The position numbers were made by a program, and so were the translations under genes. Below the pieces are notes generated by a model. That model was not told where the DNA came from, made no database searches, and worked only from the letters and a program-made list of their open reading frames with translations. This document shows, piece by piece, positions 11,518 to 22,569 of a stretch of 64,000 bases of DNA (positions are counted from its first letter, which is position 1; every line of letters starts with the position of its first letter). The DNA comes from Gymnopus androsaceus JB14 (Eukaryota > Basidiomycota > Agaricomycetes > Agaricales > Omphalotaceae): the NCBI GenBank assembly GCA_009733575.1, contig ML769394.1, positions 248,001 to 312,000 of the forward strand, read 5' to 3'.

Positions 11518-12843
11518 ATGCGTTTTTTGCTGGTTACTGCTGCTCCTCTGCTAGTGAGTACTTATCCACTTTAACCCTCTCTCTCTCTTTCTAACAATAC
11601 ACAGGCCCTCTGGGCATGGAGAAGCAAATACACGATATACAACAACATCCTTATCAAACCCGACCTCCCAGATGCTTATTACCACCAAGGAAACGCCAGC
11701 ACGCAATGTTCTCCCTTGAAATTAGACCCCGAATTCACCTACTGCGAAGACCTCTCCCCTTGGGACCTCTACACTTCAGACGCAGAGGACAAGTCCATCT
11801 CCGAGCGCCGCGTCCTGATATCCTGCGACGCCGGACGCAAAGAATGGAATACCGTCATGGGTCCTCTCAAAAACCCAAACCCTCGTGGAAGCCTATGGTC
11901 TTATTCCCCAGTTTCAGGCAAAACGACGCGTCTGGTTTTACAAGATTTTCCTGAGGATCACACCTTCCATCCTCTCGGTCTCGAAGCGTGTCCTTCGTAT
12001 GCGGGCAATTCATCGTATCTCTACGTGGTGAACCACGCAAAGGAAAAGACAGTTATCGAGCAGTTCCTTATCTCCCCTTCATTCGCTGTCGCCAAACATA
12101 TCCGAACACTCTCGCATCCGCTATTTATTTCACCGAATGCGATAGCTTTGACGGGTCCGAATTCGTTTTATGTTACGAATGACCATGTTTTTACGAGACG
12201 GCTCCCGTACTACATTGGCTCTGTCCTCCCAATAGTCGAGACGGTCTTTGGTCTCCCATTGAGCTTCACGGCACACGTCACTCTCGATGCAAACGAGGCA
12301 GAGTCGGATAACCCCATCCTCGAACATACCATCGTTGCTCCCTTTGTCGCCTTTAGCAACGGCATCTCCATCTCCCCTTCCGGTCTCGAGGTAGCCATCG
12401 CTTCAACCTCCATCGCACAAGTCCATTTCTACTCACGAAACATCACCTCCAACGCTTTAACCTATACTTCCTCGGTGCACCTTCCTTTCTCCGCAGATAA
12501 CGTCAACTATGATGAGAATGGGAACCTCGTTGTTAGTGGGCATCCGCACTTTCCTACTCTGATTAAATTGGCGGCCAATAAGACAGATGTGGCACCTAGT
12601 TGGGTTATCTCCATTTCGCCGCTGGAGGGAGAGACGAAACCAGAGCCAGAGTATGATCTGAAGGCGACCTTGTCTGCGAGTGCGATGGTGCCTCCGCCCG
12701 CCAGACATACGTTGGAAACACTGTTTCAGAGCAATGGGTCGAAATTTTCGACAGGGTGCACGGGCTTGAATGACCCGATATCAGGCAACTTGTACGTTAG
12801 CGGTCTATACGCCGAGGAAGGAGTGATAGTATGCCATCCGTAG
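11518..12843 (+). CDS. Paraoxonase/arylesterase-like calcium-dependent lactonase
   Basis: Exons 11518-11553 and 11605-12843 join in phase to give about 424 residues, starting with a hydrophobic segment (FLLVTAAPLLALWAW) that should act as signal peptide or membrane anchor. The body matches the six-bladed propeller of the paraoxonase family: ED at residues 60-61, LYVVNH ending at 156, SPNAIAL with the motif NSFYVTNDH, FSNGISISP and DNVNYDENG. In human PON1 the corresponding residues E53, N168, N224, D269 and N270 bind calcium, so most ligands are kept. The histidine equivalent to PON1 H115 appears to be Leu136 (FHPLG), and PON1 D169 is Ala here, while H134 is kept (VVNH). The enzyme probably hydrolyses lactones or aryl esters in the secretory pathway, but the altered dyad makes the substrate uncertain. 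Confidence 0.85.
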
Positions 12844-13043
12844 ATTCTTGTACTAACACAAAACAAAAAAAAACCCTCTACAACAGAGAAAGAAATCATA
12901 TATTGAGAAGAGATAGATATATCCGAAATTATGAACAGTAGGAAGAAACGGAGAAAAGGAAGCGGTATCGCCAAACACAGTATTCATACAGCTGACATCG
13001 ACATAAGGATAGGAAAAAAAAACACGACAAAATGGTACAAATA

Positions 13044-14373
13044 CTATAGTAAATTTGGTAAAAAGGTTCTAACAATAAAACGTCAGCCACAGAAAATGCA
13101 AGATAGGATAGAAAGACTCACACTGCACCTATACCAAAGGCAAACGCCGCGATTCCCCAAGCCAACGACTGGTGTCTCGGTTCCTCAAAGTATCCACCGA
13201 CTCGACGATTAGTAGCAATCGCCCTCTCCCCAACCTCGGGTTCTTTGAAATTGAAACGTAGTGCTTCTTCCTCTTCCTCCCTAGACCTCTTCACCACGGC
13301 AGGCTGCGAACCACTCTCCGCAGCGTCCCTCTTGGCCTTCAAATCCTCAATCAAAATCTTCTGCTCCGCTATATCCTGCTGACGCAACTCCTCTCCAGCA
13401 ACATCCTCAACCGCTTCTACTTCTTCATCCTCTACCGCTGTCTCATCTGATCCACCTGGTGTTAAAACCTCCGCTTTGGGCTCTCGTTCACGTTCACGTT
13501 CTCGGCGAATAACAGATTTCCGCGATGGGGTTTTGACCAACGGAATCGGAGCAGGACTCTTGGTACGAGTGGTGCGTCGAGGAAGAATTCGCTTTTCAGG
13601 AGGGGGTGAAGCAGGAATTGTCGTTGTTGTTCGGACAGGGGATGACTCCTTCCTGCGTTTCGATGGATTGGGTGCGGCAGTGGGCGAAACCACCGACTGC
13701 GGTTTAGTTGCAATATCAACAGATGAAGGGGCCTTTGGGGTAGTGGCTCCTTTTCCTGACCTCCGGTAAGTTGCGTCGGGATCTGGATGAGCATCGACGA
13801 CAAGAGAAATTAGGTTTCCTAGGAGGTACGCCTGCCCCAATTCCCTCGCCAATTCCGGACTGACCCAAGTTCCTGCTAGACGAGTGATACTAGGGTCCTT
13901 GGAAGAGCCATTGTTGCCAGAAAGGTCATAGTTCTCTTTGACCCATTGAACTTCGTCTTTTTCGCTCTGATCGTCCGCCTTGGGGAACGCCGCTCTGAAC
14001 ATGGTCGTAAGACTGACTGCACCAGTGTCGTATCGACGGAGAATAAAGGCGTGCCCGGTGCCCTATAATGATATGAGAATTAGATGGAGAAGCAAGGATC
14101 TCGAGCAACACGCGTACGGTAGATGTTTCGATCTTGAGTCTGCCAACCTAAAGACACGTTTAATACGCAAGTATTAAGCTAGTAATCAGAACACAAAGCT
14201 CACAAGAATATCATTTCCCTGGCAGTTGAGAATCTGATACTTGACAGGCGGTAAATTCCCAGAAGAAACTGGCCTTGGAATCAGCGATTGGATGAAGATG
14301 GAAGATTCATAAACATACGAATGAGGGCTACATTAGGGTTTTTGTGTTCCAAAGGCAATTTCGGGCGCGGCAT
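13044..14373 (-). CDS. Bqt4-like APSES-domain inner nuclear membrane protein
   Basis: Five exons (14373-14319, 14268-14204, 14147-14118, 14062-13122 and 13068-13044) join in phase to 371 residues. Residues about 25-150 form an APSES/KilA-N type fold, with PPVKYQILNCQG, VGRLKI, GHAFILRRYD, SLTTMFRAAFP and LAGTWVSPELARELGQAY. A long Ser/Pro-rich and basic middle follows, then a charged coiled-coil-like segment. The protein ends in a hydrophobic tail, SLAWGIAAFAFGIGAV, plus a tiny last exon coding TFLPNLL. Fission yeast Bqt4 has the same order, an APSES-like domain then a C-terminal membrane anchor, and tethers telomeres to the nuclear envelope. The last exon is my choice: a perfect GTGAGT donor lies just before the alternative stop at 13118. 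The tail anchor lies at the extreme C-terminus in either model. Confidence 0.8.
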
Positions 14374-14520
14374 GTTTAGAGGTGATGATGTTCAAAAGCA
14401 ATTGGTGATCATAACACGTGTTCTGATTCCTGAATCGCTCCGGTTCAACGTAACGTGATCATAATATAAATATTAAACGCCGGCTCTTTCTTAGTATTTA
14501 TCTACAGTCTATATTCATCC
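14374..14520. promoter_or_regulatory. Short spacer between Bqt4-like and PFK genes with an E-box
   Basis: Only about 150 bases separate the start of the Bqt4-like gene from the stop of the phosphofructokinase gene, both on the minus strand. A palindromic CACGTG lies at 14415-14420 and a TATA-like AT run at about 14458-14474. This interval must hold both the terminator of one gene and the promoter of the other. Confidence 0.4.
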
Positions 14521-17500
14521 TCACAGCTGAGCTAAATCCTTTGCATGCAACCCAACCAACTGTGGTCTCCCAGCCAAAGATTCCGCCAGCTCCTTCAACC
14601 CCTCCCACCACGGATTCTTCCCTCTCCGATTCTCCATGTCCGCATGAGCAACCATTTCCTGCACAGGAACCCACTTGAGCGAGCTAGATTGGATGGTAAT
14701 GATAGCAGCCGAATCCGGGGGTGCATGTCTGGTTTTTACGGGCTGTTGTAAGAGCTTGGCATGTTCGCGTTCGATGAAAGCCATGCATTTTAGGGACAGT
14801 CGGACGGCGCGGGCTCGATCCAGTGGAGACGGGACACCTCCTTGGAGTGTGTGTCCGAGAGAGGCAGAGCGAGCGTCGAACAGGGAACCACCTTCTTCTT
14901 TTAACATTTTTGTCATCACGTCCGCGGTGTAAACTCCTGAAGCGGCTTCGTTCCTGCGAGGATATTAAATGACAAAGTTTCTCAGTAAAGGATGGACGTA
15001 CTTGATCACTAGCCGCCCTTCACTCCTGCCTTTTGCGTCCAGAGTGTATCTTGTTTTGAGGAAACGTACATCTCTTCGAAGCGTATCAAGGTCCATTCCT
15101 TGTTCTGGCGTGTACACCAAGCTGGCACCAGTCTAAAGAGCAATTAGCACGACGAAGAACATGCTATTCATCTTGCACCTACCGCCAAGGCTCCTACCGT
15201 CGCAATATATCCGCACTTTCCACCCTGAGTCTCAACCACAAACACCCTATTCCGACTCGCACTCGCACTCTGCTTGATAGCATCACAAGCATCCACCAAT
15301 GCATTAAGACTCGTATCACTCCCCAAACTCCATTCCGTCATCGGTACATTATTACTGATCGTCGCCGGAAGGTGCACCATCGGAATGTGGAACGCAGGAT
15401 AGTGTTTCCTTCCCTCTTCCAAGATAACCAACGAATTGAATGCTTCGAACCCACCAATCATCAACAACGCTTGGAACTGATGTTGTTGAAATTTCGATGC
15501 GATTGCACCAAGGTCGACGGAGGGTAAAGTTCGATTTGTGCCGAGCTCGGAGCCACCGCGAGACATCCAAGCGTCGACACCGAGCCATGAGAGTTCGTGG
15601 ATGTTGTCGTCGAGAAGACCGCGGAAACCGTTGTGTACGGCGATGGGAGTATGTCCGTGTCGTATGCAGTATCGAACTGCTGCACGAGTAGCTGCATTCA
15701 TGCCGCCCGCAGGAGCGCCCATACTACATATCCAAAATGAGATTTGCGAAATTCAAGGCTAACGTAGCACTTACTGCATGATAGCAACCCGTATCCTCTA
15801 CAGAATTCGTCAGGTCAAAGAACTAGGGATATCAAAGCACCCACCTGCTCTGAAGGTAATTTCTTTTGCTCCAAAGTCGAAGTAGTGAGGAAACCAATAA
15901 AACTTTCTTTGAATTCGGGATCGCGGTAGGACATGGCTTTTTCAAAGTCTTTGGCTTCAATCGCTTCGCTGACCGCTCGTGTCTATTTTATGTACGAGTT
16001 AGAGCAGGTGCATGTTAGAAAAGAATGAAACCGACCATTGCGACAGCTTCCATGAGAGGCACTCTTATAATCTTATTCTCCTGAATGCCAATCATATACG
16101 ACGGATCGTTGTGAGTGGCTTCGAGTAGTGCATCGACAGCCTCTATACCTTGCATTGTTGGCTGAGATTGACAAATCTTTTAATAAGTCGTACCAATTCC
16201 ATTCAAGATGACTGACCAGAACACGATCATAAGCACAAGGTCTCCCTCCTCGTTGAGTATGGCCAAGGGTAGTGACACGGGTATCCAACCCGAGACGATC
16301 TGTTAGTACATCCTTCACGTACTCGGCCTTGATGGGTTTCAAGTCGCGGTCGGTAGCGCCCTCGGCGACAATAACGATAGTTTTTCTTTTGCCAACTTCA
16401 CGGTGCTTTTAAGGAGTTAATTAGGGTACGTTGCGATATTTGAGAATAAAGTAAACATACACGATGAATGCACTCGCACATCTCGTTCTCCCATGAATCA
16501 GATGTGGGTGGACGTTCGGGAAGGAAAATAAAGTCGGCGCCACCACTACAGTATGTATACTGTTTTAGACAAAGTGGGTTATATGGTGGTAAACCACGTA
16601 CCTGACTCCAGCAAGCAGAGCCAACCAACCACAATGACGTCCCATAACCTCAAGGACGAATGCTCGGGAGTGACTAGACGCCGTAGAGTTGATATTGTCG
16701 ATAGCTTCGCAAATGCGATGAAGAGCGGTGGGTGCTCCGATGGTAAGATCGGTCATTGACATATCATTGTCGATTGAGCCAACGAGTCCGACTATTTTGA
16801 GATGAGCATGGAGAGATGCCTTTTCCGCGGTGATACGACCTAGAACCATCCGAGTAAGAATAAATCTTAGAAAAAAAAGCTTTAGAGGTTACCTTCCGCA
16901 TGTAGAGCTTCGACCAATTTCGGCCATTCACTTCGGAAAACATCGGCACCAGTTAGAGATCCATCCCCTCCGCAAACGACCAAAGCATCGATCCCTTCTT
17001 TAATCATGTTATACGCCGCCTGAAGACGTCCTTCTTGGGTACGGAAAGTTTTAGATCGAGCAGTCCCAATCAGCGTTCCACCCTGTAATATTCAGATATT
17101 AGGACGAGATCTTCAGAAGTAACATGCAAGCAAACATACCTCTGCAAACCAGCCTCTAACATCGTCAAAACCAACACGAACAATATACCTTCCCTTCAAC
17201 GACCGAGTTCCGGGATGATCACCAGTTCCATCTTTCAGCAAGTCACCATCTCCGAAACGTAGATTGTGAATGAGATTGTTGCTATTCCTATCTGTAGATG
17301 CAGAGATATCTGATAGATCGACAGGTGCTTCGTCCAAAGACTGTTCAGCTAAAGCTTCAGTGTTGCCTCGAACAAGTCCTTCGTATCCTTCGCGAACGAC
17401 CCAGGTCTCGCAACCTCTACAGAGAGATATTTAGTTGAAGCATAAAGAAAACAATATAGTAATAAAGACTTGCTTCAGAATACCAGCTTTAACGACTGCC

Positions 17501-17559
17501 CGAACGACAGCGTTCATTCCTGCGCTATCACCTCCCGAGGTAAGAATTGCGAGCTTCAT
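14521..17559 (-). CDS. PFK1: ATP-dependent 6-phosphofructokinase, eukaryotic two-domain type
   Basis: This enzyme phosphorylates fructose 6-phosphate in cytosolic glycolysis. Twelve exons join in phase to 818 residues: 17559-17474, 17416-17140, 17082-16893, 16839-16602, 16545-16461, 16405-16217, 16161-16036, 15982-15845, 15797-15775, 15723-15183, 15132-15002 and 14953-14521 (positions good to about one base). The catalytic half has [12 protein letters not shown] near residue 6, [11 protein letters not shown] near 159, SIDND near 206 with the catalytic Asp, MGRHCGW, and [14 protein letters not shown]. The C-terminal half is the regulatory copy, with [47 protein letters not shown] and [16 protein letters not shown]. 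It starts directly at the first domain, without the ~200-residue N-terminal extension of yeast enzymes. Intron 1 must use a GC donor (GCAAGT) to keep the reading KGCETW. Confidence 0.97.
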
Positions 17560-17711
17560 GGTGGATGAGTGTAAGAAGGAACAGCCCTGGAGCCCTACTG
17601 GAGCCTGGATAACTTTTAGGCTGAGTCGAGACTGAACGCGCACGTGTGCGATAGGGGCCGCGCGCGCTGCTGCTAGAAGCCCGTTGGACGATTCTAACCC
17701 GACCCGTCACC
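17560..17711. promoter_or_regulatory. Bidirectional promoter between PFK and Wss1-like genes
   Basis: The two genes are head to head, with 152 bases between start codons. The interval contains CACGTG (17641-17646) within a longer palindrome, GCGCACGTGTGCG, plus a GC-rich run (GCGCGCGC). CACGTG is the core site of bHLH regulators, some of which control glycolytic genes in fungi. Shared regulation of glycolysis and DNA repair is possible but is inference only. Confidence 0.55.
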
Positions 17712-19577
17712 ATGGTCCATTCACGCTTCAATGAGAAAGAGTCCAATCCCAACCCGTTCATTAACTGGATTAATCCTCTTCCAGCTAACGACAGCGAAGA
17801 TGCACGACAATATTTACGCGCTCTTGCAGCGCAGGTCCGTCCTATTATGAAGGCCCATGGATTCACGGTCAACAGCCTCGAAGAATACGAATATAACACG
17901 GTTTTTGCGGGAAGAAATTGGGAAGCAGGCGAGGCGAGTTTTTATTGTATTTCTTTCGTTCTGGACTCGTTCTGACGCGATCCGTTAGACTATTGGTGCG
18001 CATATTCCGAATCAGTAGTAGCATCGTTAACAAAACCTTTCATTCAGAACTCGTTCTGAGAAGACCAGACGGCTCTTTCCTTCCATCGTCGTGGCTCATG
18101 AGCACGTTTTGTCATGAAGTATGATGCTGCTGCATTCTGGAGAGCTTTTGATTGCTAATAGATTCACTCCCTCAGTTGGCACATATCAAAGTAAGCTGAC
18201 TTTGGATCTAATGTCGCTACGCGTCAAGCTACACTGAAACAAGCATATGAATCACGGACCTGGCTTCCAAGCATTATGGCAGAAACTGAGGGAGGAGGTC
18301 AGGGAACTACAAAACAAGGGATATTATGGCGATGGTGCTGGTACTATCCCTTATCCCAGATTCATGCTCTCTCAACTCTCTTCCAGGTTACTGGTCTGCC
18401 GGAACCCGATTGGCCGACTCTGCAGTTGTCTCCGGGCAAGGACTCGATACTGGAGATCTCCCTGAATACATCGTGCGTGTTTCCTCGTCATTTTCGAAGC
18501 CCGGTCATTGAATCTAGCATCTAGTGCGGTGGTGCGCAAAACCGGGCACGTCCTGCCAAACTGCGTCAACGAAGAGGCCCTCGTCGAGTAGCTCCGTCAA
18601 ACAGCACTGGCAGACAAACGGAGAAGAAACGTAAAGCAGGATCGCGAGTAACTTCAAAATACGCATTTCAAGGACAAGGTGCTTCCCTCACTGGAAGCGA
18701 CGCTGATATGAAAGGAAATGGATTCGGAAAGCAAGCTGGCAGGTGAGCGCTGAAATTTTGTGCCCGATAATAGGACCAATGTTGATTGTACCCTAGTAAA
18801 CGAGCCCGAGAAGAGCGAGCACTTGCTGCTGAAAGGCGGCTGTTACAGGCATCTTCTTGTGAGTATTCCGTTTGATGATCATATATTGTAGTTCTCAAAT
18901 GCTTTCAGCTACCATACCTCCCCCGCCTCTCGCTGAATATTCAGATAGCGACGAACACCCAGACGACTCGGATATCATCGCAGAAACAGACGCTGACAGA
19001 CGAAGTACCCTACTCACTGCGGAACAAGACCAAGACCTCGGAAATCTTTCCAGCGGTACTTCCTGGAGGGATTTTCAAAACGATTTCGTCTTCACTGGCC
19101 AGGGTCAATCTATCGACATCTCTTCCGAATCCGAGGATGAAAGTGGTTCCGACGTCAAGGCGAAAGGGAAACGGAAAGCGAGTGAGCAGCCTAAAGGTGT
19201 GAATTACCACTTGGATCTCCTGATGTTGTCCACTGAATTCTTTTCTTCGTCAGAACCGCCTGTAAAAGTGGCCAAGACAACAAAAAATACAGATCCTAAA
19301 TCAACACTTGTGAGCTCTGAGATTGCTTTTCGAAAGAAGGAAGCGCTGGGGATGGCTCCAGTCAAAGGCAAGGGACGCACGATTGGTAGTGCTCAGGCGG
19401 AAGACTCGAAAAGCAAGAATGGGGATTCGTGCTGGTCTTGTCTCGTCTGCACGCTGTAGGTCTCATTTAACTAGATTGAATTGTTTCTGGTCCTCACTAT
19501 AATCCAGGGAAAACCAACCGTTGCATTTGGCGTGTGCAGCCTGCGGTACTGAGAGGTCAAAATTAACTAATGTGTAA
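17712..19577 (+). CDS. WSS1: Wss1-type (WLM domain) DNA-protein-crosslink metalloprotease
   Basis: Wss1/Spartan-type proteases cut proteins crosslinked to DNA. Eleven exons give 443 residues: 17712-17933, 17989-17995, 18048-18118, 18176-18190, 18244-18334, 18387-18472, 18525-18742, 18797-18858, 18909-19196, 19254-19455 and 19508-19577. The zinc site HELAHIKHMNH spans residues 99-109 (ligands His99, His103, His109; catalytic Glu100) and is assembled from three exons. Further on come the conserved GYW-AGTRLADSA block and CGGAQ, a basic linker, an acidic stretch SIDISSESEDESGSD that resembles a SUMO-interacting motif, and a C-terminal RanBP2-type zinc finger (WSCLVCTLENQPLHLACAAC). That order is typical of Wss1. 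Oddities are a GC donor (GCGAGT) for intron 1 and a 7-base exon 2 (ACTATTG). Confidence 0.92.
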
Positions 19578-19918
19578 CGATGTGAACTGCGTAGTGTATC
19601 CTTTCTTGGTGATGTATCCTTTCTTGGTGGTGTATTTGTAGCGCATCCTTTCTGTAAAACACCAGTATATGAATTCGCGATTCGCAAATATTCATCGATT
19701 TAATTGCAGCTTGACCGAGAAAAGTTCTACAAGGCACGAATAGTAATCGGTATAGAGAAACAACAAATTAAAGTGTACCACAAGAGTCATAGTAAGGAAA
19801 CAGAAGTGGAAGTAGCAGACAGAATAAACAGCAGTGCATTGGCCGAGAGTCTGGCAAAGGTATGTTCTTCAATCGCGCGTACCGCTTTCGAAATCACATA
19901 GAAGATCAAATACCCATA
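19578..19918. other. Intergenic with a short tandem repeat
   Basis: TATCCTTTCTTGGTG occurs twice in tandem with a third partial copy (about 19598-19655), probably in the 3' untranslated region of the protease gene. A short open frame at 19704-19901 has no similarity I recognise. Confidence 0.4.
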
Positions 19919-22253
19919 CTAAACCCAGTCCATCCGATGTAGTCCTGCTGCAGACCAGACTGGGTTCGATTGCATTAGCAGGTTGAGGTTGCCTTCACGA
20001 GGGAAATCCGGGAATATCCTGCCTGGCATCAACAGTTCTTTCACAACATCGCAATCCGCAGGCGAGTCAAATCGTAGACCTTCCAAGCCCATCATTGTGA
20101 CTTGGTAGTTTTTGCTCTGTGGATTGGGGGTATCTGAGCGGGTACTCTTTCTGATACTTTTCGGTGTCAATACCGTTGAGGCCGGAGAAGGGTCAAGCCC
20201 AAGCTCGAATACGAATGAAAGCACTGGTCGTTCTGGGACTTGACCATCGAGAAATGTGACAGATGTGTCGAGAATACAATCACGCTTTGCCAGTCTATTT
20301 TTTAGTTGTGCTTGGAAAACAGAGTAGTCCCCAGGTCCAAGAGGAGACGTTAGGCTAGACGCGAAGGCTGAAGGCAGCACAATGTCGAGTAACCTTTGGT
20401 TATCTGCGCACTGGAGCGCAGTCCCGCGTGCAAAGAACTTGGCCAGTGTGCTGATTTCAACGACTTTGTAGTCGCCAGCAAGGGCGAAATGGGAGAAGTG
20501 GACATAGGCATCCTTAAAAGCCTCTTTGAGTGAAGTTTTATTGACAGAATCATCAACTGGAGTAGCCTCGCAGACAATTTTGAAAGCTTCTTCGGTTAAG
20601 AGGGCCTCTAAGAATGAGAGTAGACGTAGCGGTCTATGGTAGGTGAAACCTGAAGCTGTTTCTTCGGCTTTCAACGCTGCCCGGTGCTGAGCACTAATGA
20701 AAAGATGACGTGCCAAAATTTCCCCCCGCTCCCCTTTCGCGACCAGCCCGCTGTTGAAAGCGTGCTTCAATATGTCTAAAGCATTCACTGCATGCGCATG
20801 GATGAGGCGGGCAGCAGCCTCAGCCAAGACTGGCTCCGATGGAGTGCCGGTATGCATGAACTGCCGATGCTTGGGGATGCAGAAAACAATCCTCATGAAG
20901 GACTCACCAGTTCCGACGACATAGTTTTACTGTAATGCTCGGCAAGATCAAACTTGAGCATCACCAAAACCGATACCCAGGCGATCTTTGCCACAAGCTC
21001 TATTTTAACCTTCGGTGACAGTTTTTGTTGAGCAAAATCCGTAATTTTTCGGAATGTGGTTCTCGAGTTGGCGGATTCGTTGGTGACTAATGAGTGATAC
21101 ATGGCCCCCAACTAAGTAGACCCATGTCAGCAGGTGCTTCTCAGCATATAAAATCAATTACTCACACAGGACGCCCAAAGGCAGCAACAAATTCCAACTC
21201 GGTGCAATCGGAGAGAGTAAACGAAGTTTTTTTCTTGACGTAGAGATCGAATGGAAAAAACTCAGTAAAAGGAGGGATCAACTCTCTATCGACAGTATCA
21301 TACCGGAAAGAGGGGTGCTTATCGGTAGCTGGAGCAAGTCCTCCCAACTTTGAGCTTGTGGAGAGGAATACAACGATAATGTCACGATCTCTTAACAATT
21401 TAAACAGCTTCTGCATTGTCGATAGGCCGCTTCTGGTGTGAGTGCCAGAGCTAGAGGTGAGGGGATGAGCCTCATCAATAAAGACAATGATTTCAGCCCT
21501 TCGCCCTGCTTTCTTCTCCTCCTCTGTCTTGTACCGCTGTACAGAACAGATGAGCGAGTCTGCAGCCTTGACAAGGCCTTTCGTTGACAGGGATCCTCCT
21601 AACGATGATGCAGACTCATCTGAGCCAGTCTTAGTCATCGGAACACCAGCCTCGAACAGAGGTGTCTGAACAGAAGACGGTGCAGCCTGATCCAATGAGA
21701 GTACCGTACTGAACTGAGCCTTCTTGTGAGGCTGCTGTCCAGGTAGCTCAGGTTGATCACCGCTAGCTTTCCGCTTCCCCGTACTACTCTCAGCTCCAGA
21801 TGTAGAAGCTTGAGTTGGCTCTGTGCTGATTCCACCAGATAAACTTTTGTTCCAAAGTTCCGCCGCGCGCCTGAGAACTTCACCATAGAAGGTAGACCGC
21901 TCTTGTTTTTGATCCATCAACATCTGCCAGTCAGAGGCAAGCTTACGCGACTTGGACAATTTTTAGTCTATCCATTGTTCAGCAGTGAAGAATAACGCCT
22001 CGAAGAAAGCAGAGTGTCGCAATAAATCTCGTTGGAGAGGGGAGACTAGACTTGGAGGAGTGTGGAAGATTTTTTGGCCATCTTTGCTGGCGTCGAGGAG
22101 AAGATCTCTGACCGAGTCGTCCGAGGGAGGATAAGCTTTTACAAAATACTAACTCTCGAATATGAGAGACATCAGAGACATACCTATTTGAGCCGTGAGC
22201 TCCCACCGGGGGCATCCTGCAGGGCACCTCGAAACTAGGTGCTTCCTATTCAT
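19919..22253 (-). pseudogene. CRN/RHS-like P-loop NTPase gene with an in-frame stop
   Basis: This looks like one of the large Agaricomycete families of Crinkler/RHS-like NTPases. Read from the minus strand, an exon from the ATG at 22253 encodes CPAGCPRWELTAQI and joins across an intron to AYPPSDDSV. The frame then meets TAA at 21963-21965 and continues open directly after it for another 265 codons. That part carries a Walker B-like motif, IIVFIDEAHP, preceded by a Ser-rich spacer. Two more introns (donors near 21162 and 20895) lead to the C-terminal half, which ends at 19919. A clear Walker A is missing upstream. The single stop in otherwise open sequence suggests recent inactivation, or a strain-specific null allele. 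Confidence 0.6.
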
Positions 22254-22560
22254 TATGAAGTTCACATTGACGTTCACATTGAAAGGCACTTGAGTCAATT
22301 ACCCATGAGGTCATTTGATAATTTATTTTAGGCAGTACCCGGCATTGATAGCTGGGATGGAAATGCCAAAATAGTCACGGCGGCATGCGGCATCATGTGT
22401 GGTCTTAGCGCGCCCGCGCATGCCTCACATAATTCCCATTCAACCAGGCACAGCTTTACTCATCGTTCAAATGTGAACGCGCGCCATGGGCAACTATCAA
22501 TACATTCATCCTGCCGCCAAGGATAAAATCTTTACTCTGTCTTTGTCCGCAAACTTCATG
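22254..22560. other. Intergenic, no gene seen
   Basis: Mixed-composition DNA with a GC-rich patch (GCGCGCCCGCGC-like run near 22408). I see no coding region or structured repeat. Confidence 0.35.
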
Positions 22561-22569
22561 TTTCCCAGT

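Noticed and set aside
15440..15762. Plus-strand open frames inside the phosphofructokinase gene
   Set aside because: They are antisense shadows of a well-supported exon.
17431..17643. An upstream-extended start for phosphofructokinase
   Set aside because: The extension has no ATG (it opens with GTG) and would cover the divergent promoter; ATG at 17559 begins the conserved domain exactly.
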